64,000 nt of DNA from Zoogloeaceae bacterium (lineage in GTDB: Bacteria > Pseudomonadota > Gammaproteobacteria > Burkholderiales > Rhodocyclaceae): assembly GCA_031287525.1 (NCBI GenBank), contig JAITSU010000068.1:1-64000 (forward strand), read 5' to 3'. The notes beneath the pieces are model-generated. The model searched no databases. It was not told the DNA's origin and saw only the letters and a program-made list of their open reading frames with translations. Both the position numbers and the translations under genes were made by a program. Positions within the stretch are counted from its first letter, which is position 1. Every line of letters begins with the position of its first letter. Shown piece by piece: positions 61,101 to 64,000 of the stretch.

Positions 61101-62525
61101 ATGTACTCCGCCTCTGAACCCACCGCTTTCCTGACGCGGCTCGCCGCCATCGTCGGTGCTTCGCATCTCATCACCGACCCTGCCGACCTCGCGCCCTGCC
61201 TTACCGACTGGCGCGGGCGTTATACGGGCAGGGCGTTGGCGGCGGCGCGTCCTGGCAGCGCTGCGGAAGTGCAGGCGATTGTGCGCGAATGTCTGGCGGC
61301 GGGTGTGGCGATGGTGCCGCAGGGCGGCAACACGGGGCTGGTGGGCGGGGCGACGCCGGATGTTGGCGGGCGGGCGTTGGTGATTCAGCTTGCCCGCATG
61401 AACCGCGTCCGCAGCATTGACCGCGTGAATCACGCGCTGGTCGTGGAAGCGGGCTGCGCGCTGGCGCAAATCCAGAGCGCCGCCGAAGCGGTGGGGCGGC
61501 TGTTTCCCCTCTCGCTTGCCGCCGAAGGCAGTTGTCAGATTGGCGGCAATCTCGCCACCAACGCGGGCGGTGTGCAGGTGTTGCGCTATGGCACGATGCG
61601 CGATCTGACGCTGGGGCTGGAAGCCGTGTTGCCGAACGGCGAACTCTGGTCAGGGCTGACAGCGCTCCGCAAAAACAATACCGGCTACGACCTGCGCCAT
61701 TTGCTCATCGGCGCGGAAGGCACGCTCGGCATCATCACCGCCGCCGCCCTGAAACTTTTTCCCCTGCCCGCCGAAACGGTCACCGGCTGGCTGGGCGTCG
61801 CCTCGCCCGCTGCCGCCATCGACCTGCTCTCCAAAACCCGTATGGGTTTTGACGCGCAGTTGACGGCGTTTGAACTCATCTGCCCCCTTTCCCTGCAACT
61901 CGTCCGGCGGCATTTTCCCCATCTCCCCCCGCCCCCATCCGCGCCCTGGCATGTGCTCTGCGAGTTTTCCGGCAGCGGTGAAGATAACTTGCGGCACAAG
62001 GCAGAAAACTTCCTCACCGCCCGCTTGCGAGATGGCGCGATTTCGGACGGCATACTGGCGCAAACGAACGCGCAGCGCAAAAATCTTTGGGCCTTGCGCG
62101 AGAACATTTCCGAAGCGCAGAAAAAGGAAGGCATCAGCATCAAACACGACATCGCCCTGCCGACTTCCCGCGTCGCTGAATTCCTGGAGCGCGTCGAACC
62201 CTTGCTGACCGCCCGCTTCCCCGACATCCGCCACGTCGCCTTCGGTCATCTGGGCGACGGCAACCTGCATTTCAATGTTTCCATGCAGAACTCCGCCGCC
62301 AACGCCCGTCTGCTCGCGCGTGAACACGAAGTGAACGAAATCGTCTACGACCTCGTGCACACGCTGGAAGGCAGCATTTCCGCCGAACACGGCATCGGTC
62401 AGTTAAAGCGCGAATTTCTCACCCGCTACAAAACCCCGGCGCAACTCGCCGCCATGCGCGCCATCAAACACGCGCTCGACCCTGCGGGGCTGATGAATCC
62501 GGGAAAAATTTTCGAGGCGTTTTAA
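61101..62525 (+). CDS. FAD-linked 2-hydroxyacid dehydrogenase (GlcD/D-2-HGDH-like)
   Basis: The 474-residue protein has an FAD-binding domain: MVPQGGNTGLVGGATPDVGG, LSLAAEGSCQIGGNLATNAG then GVQVLRYGTMRDLTLG, and GAEGTLGIITAAALKLFP. Its C-terminal cap has FGHLGDGNLHFNVSMQNSAA (metal/substrate histidines) and AEHGIGQLKREFLTRYKTPA ending LDPAGLMNPGKIFE. Members oxidise D-lactate, glycolate or D-2-hydroxyglutarate; substrate undecided. Its stop overlaps the next gene's start (TAATG). Confidence 0.9.
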   Translation: MYSASEPTAFLTRLAAIVGASHLITDPADLAPCLTDWRGRYTGRALAAARPGSAAEVQAIVRECLAAGVAMVPQGGNTGLVGGATPDVGGRALVIQLARMNRVRSIDRVNHALVVEAGCALAQIQSAAEAVGRLFPLSLAAEGSCQIGGNLATNAGGVQVLRYGTMRDLTLGLEAVLPNGELWSGLTALRKNNTGYDLRHLLIGAEGTLGIITAAALKLFPLPAETVTGWLGVASPAAAIDLLSKTRMGFDAQLTAFELICPLSLQLVRRHFPHLPPPPSAPWHVLCEFSGSGEDNLRHKAENFLTARLRDGAISDGILAQTNAQRKNLWALRENISEAQKKEGISIKHDIALPTSRVAEFLERVEPLLTARFPDIRHVAFGHLGDGNLHFNVSMQNSAANARLLAREHEVNEIVYDLVHTLEGSISAEHGIGQLKREFLTRYKTPAQLAAMRAIKHALDPAGLMNPGKIFEAF

Positions 62526-63070
62526 TGAACATGGCACACAAAAACACACGCGGTCTGCGCTTGCTCTGCATACTTCTAGGCTTAACCATGTTCGCTGGCT
62601 GCGGCATCCTGGGCAGCGGGAAAAGCGGCGGTGGCACGGGGACGACATCGACGCAGAAAAAGCCCTCCCCCTTTGCGCGTAATCTGGAAGCAACGCCGCA
62701 GGGCAAGGAGGTGGTGATGTACGCGCTGGGGCTGATTGGCACGGATTACCGCTTCGGCGGCAAGAATCCGTCCGCCGGGCTGGATTGTTCCGGCATGGTG
62801 GCGTATATCTTTCAGCAAGCAGCCCGCTACACGGTCAGCGGCAGCGCCGCCAACATCGCCCAAAAGGGGAAGAACGTGCGCCCCGAAGCCATCCGCCCCG
62901 GCGATTTGGTGTTTTTCAACACCCTGAACCGCCCGCGCTCCCATGTCGGCATCTACATCGGCGACCTGCGTTTTGTGCACGCGCCTTCGACCAACGGACA
63001 GGTGCGTATCGACAGTCTGGAAAACAGCTACTACTCAACTCGTTTTGAGGAGGCGCGCAGCTATTTTTAG
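62525..63070 (+). CDS. NlpC/P60 (C40) cell-wall hydrolase, lipoprotein
   Basis: The 181-residue protein has a lipoprotein signal (LLCILLGLTMFAGCGILGSG; Cys ~26). The NlpC/P60 domain has the catalytic Cys in LDCSGMVAYIFQQAA, His in RSHVGIYIGDLRFVHAP and the following polar residue, and FGGKNPSAG ahead of it. Such enzymes cut within peptidoglycan stem peptides. It is coupled by overlap to the FAD dehydrogenase gene, though no functional link is evident. Confidence 0.92.
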   Translation: MNMAHKNTRGLRLLCILLGLTMFAGCGILGSGKSGGGTGTTSTQKKPSPFARNLEATPQGKEVVMYALGLIGTDYRFGGKNPSAGLDCSGMVAYIFQQAARYTVSGSAANIAQKGKNVRPEAIRPGDLVFFNTLNRPRSHVGIYIGDLRFVHAPSTNGQVRIDSLENSYYSTRFEEARSYF

Positions 63071-63136
63071 CGCAGAGTGGCGAGAACTCCCAGATTCCAT
63101 GTTTGAAACAGGGCGCTGGAAGCTCCCGCCACCATG

Positions 63137-64000
63137 TTACAAAAATTGGGCGGCGACCCAGAATATCCCCGCCGCCAGCAGCATGGAAATGGGAAAGGTC
63201 AGCACCCAGGCGAGCAGGATGTTTTTCAGGGTGTTGCCATGCAAGCCGCTGCGATTGGCCACCATCGTGCCGGCAACGCCGGACGACAGGATGTGCGTGG
63301 TGGACACCGGCAAGCTGTAAAGATTCGCCGCGCCGATGGCGATGGCGGCGGTAATCTGGGCGCTCATGCCTTGGGCATAGGTCATGCCCTGTTTGCCGAT
63401 GCGCTCACCGACTGTTTCCACGACGCGCCGCCAGCCGACCATCGTCCCCAAGCCGAGCGCCAGCGCAATCGCCAGCGTGACCCAGATGGGGGAATATTCG
63501 GTGGTGGCGGTGAGGTCTTTCCGCAGACGGTTCAAGTCGGATTTTTCGCGGGCAGCAAGCGTTGAGAGTTTGCCGGTCTGCTTGGCGACCTCATCCAGAC
63601 AGAGCAGGTCGCGGCGCACTTCAATCCGTTTGTCGTCCGCCAGCATCGTGTAATCGTGCACGCCATTCAGGTTTGTCAGCAGGCGCTGAATCGTCGCCGA
63701 CGTATGGGCGACTTCGCAACGATAGGGGGTCGACGATGTGAGCGCGGGAGCGGCGGAAGCATCCGCCATATCATCAACAATCGCGGGCGGCGCTTGCAGC
63801 AGCAGCGCGTCTTGATGCTTTTCGTAAAGCTGTTTCAGGTAATGCGCGGCTTCGCGGGTGCTTTCAATCTGATAGGCGCTGCTGCCCTGATTCAACACAA
63901 ACTGGGCGGGCAGGAAGCAGATGAGCACCAGCATGATGAGTCCGATGCCTTTTTGCCCGTCGTTGGAGCCATGCACAAAACTGACCGCCATCGCGGAGAG
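63137..64000 (-). CDS. PiT-family inorganic phosphate transporter, 3' part (5' end outside window)
   Basis: The frame runs off the right edge; 288 codons are present. AVSFVHGSNDGQKGIGLIML carries the PiT GxNDxxK signature, and the later GAANLYSLPVSTTHILSSGV is the second PiT signature. Between them is a cytoplasmic or periplasmic loop of about 130 residues (SSAYQIESTREAAHYLKQLY, VRRDLLCLDEVAKQ) longer than in E. coli PitA. The protein imports phosphate, likely with metal, using the proton gradient. Confidence 0.93.
   Translation of the reverse strand, partial: LSAMAVSFVHGSNDGQKGIGLIMLVLICFLPAQFVLNQGSSAYQIESTREAAHYLKQLYEKHQDALLLQAPPAIVDDMADASAAPALTSSTPYRCEVAHTSATIQRLLTNLNGVHDYTMLADDKRIEVRRDLLCLDEVAKQTGKLSTLAAREKSDLNRLRKDLTATTEYSPIWVTLAIALALGLGTMVGWRRVVETVGERIGKQGMTYAQGMSAQITAAIAIGAANLYSLPVSTTHILSSGVAGTMVANRSGLHGNTLKNILLAWVLTFPISMLLAAGIFWVAAQFL

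Overview
The window looks like a chromosomal segment of a moderately GC-rich betaproteobacterium, perhaps Rhodocyclales-like; the order is inferred, not shown. The main evidence is conserved gene order: lepA-lepB-DUF4845-rnc-era-recO, leuC-leuD-leuB-asd-fimV-truA, rpsU-yqeY-dnaG-rpoD, pcnB-folK plus panB-panC, and a methyltransferase-rnhA-dnaQ block. Almost all of it is housekeeping sequence. Accessory material occurs as small insertions into otherwise conserved clusters. No rRNA, tRNA, CRISPR array or intact transposase was recognised.

Layout. 1-9.2 kb: tail of a di-haem cytochrome c peroxidase, a short inverted-repeat element, an ODP-like metallo-beta-lactamase protein, a GspE/PilB-type ATPase, pcm, a TolC-family protein and a kinase-HDOD-GAF fusion, then a second, larger element copy. 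9.2-19 kb: hda, a HAD phosphatase, pcnB-folK, a small accessory island (DUF2442/DUF4160 pair, two tandem secreted paralogues, a DUF4160 remnant), panB-panC, panD, and lexA with its own SOS box. 19-30 kb: methyltransferase, rnhA, a lipoprotein, dnaQ, an ankyrin protein, a TonB-like protein, a ColRS-like two-component system, two tandem brnTA modules, and a methyltransferase-eptA operon behind a candidate ColR box. 29.7-35.6 kb (minus strand): rpsU-yqeY-dnaG-rpoD, then murI. 35.6-46.6 kb (minus strand): leuC-leuD-X-leuB-asd, two fimV-type genes, a CbiQ-like membrane protein and truA. 46.7-53.7 kb: diguanylate cyclase, repeats, miaA, ppk2, two unknown genes, a ZIP transporter and ispH. 53.7-59.4 kb (minus strand): slpA-type FKBP, recO, era, rnc, DUF4845, lepB, lepA. 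59.8-64 kb: rimO, an FAD-linked dehydrogenase, an NlpC/P60 lipoprotein and the 3' part of a PiT phosphate transporter.

How the genes fit together. Complete cassettes serve pantothenate synthesis (panB, panC, panD), leucine synthesis (leuB, leuC, leuD), the macromolecular-synthesis operon (rpsU, dnaG, rpoD) and protein export or ribosome maturation (lepA, lepB, rnc, era). The ColRS-like pair and the eptA operon probably form one envelope-stress and lipid A modification circuit.

The most notable non-genic signals are these: a non-autonomous element family with 21-bp terminal inverted repeats and 9-10-bp target duplications (425-672 and 8551-9007); an unrelated 152-bp element present twice, once nested in the first family (8609-8760 and 47970-48121); degenerate heptanucleotide repeats at gene boundaries and inside colS and the dnaQ tail; and a 135-bp coding minisatellite that gives RpoD a histone-H1-like Lys/Ala tail.
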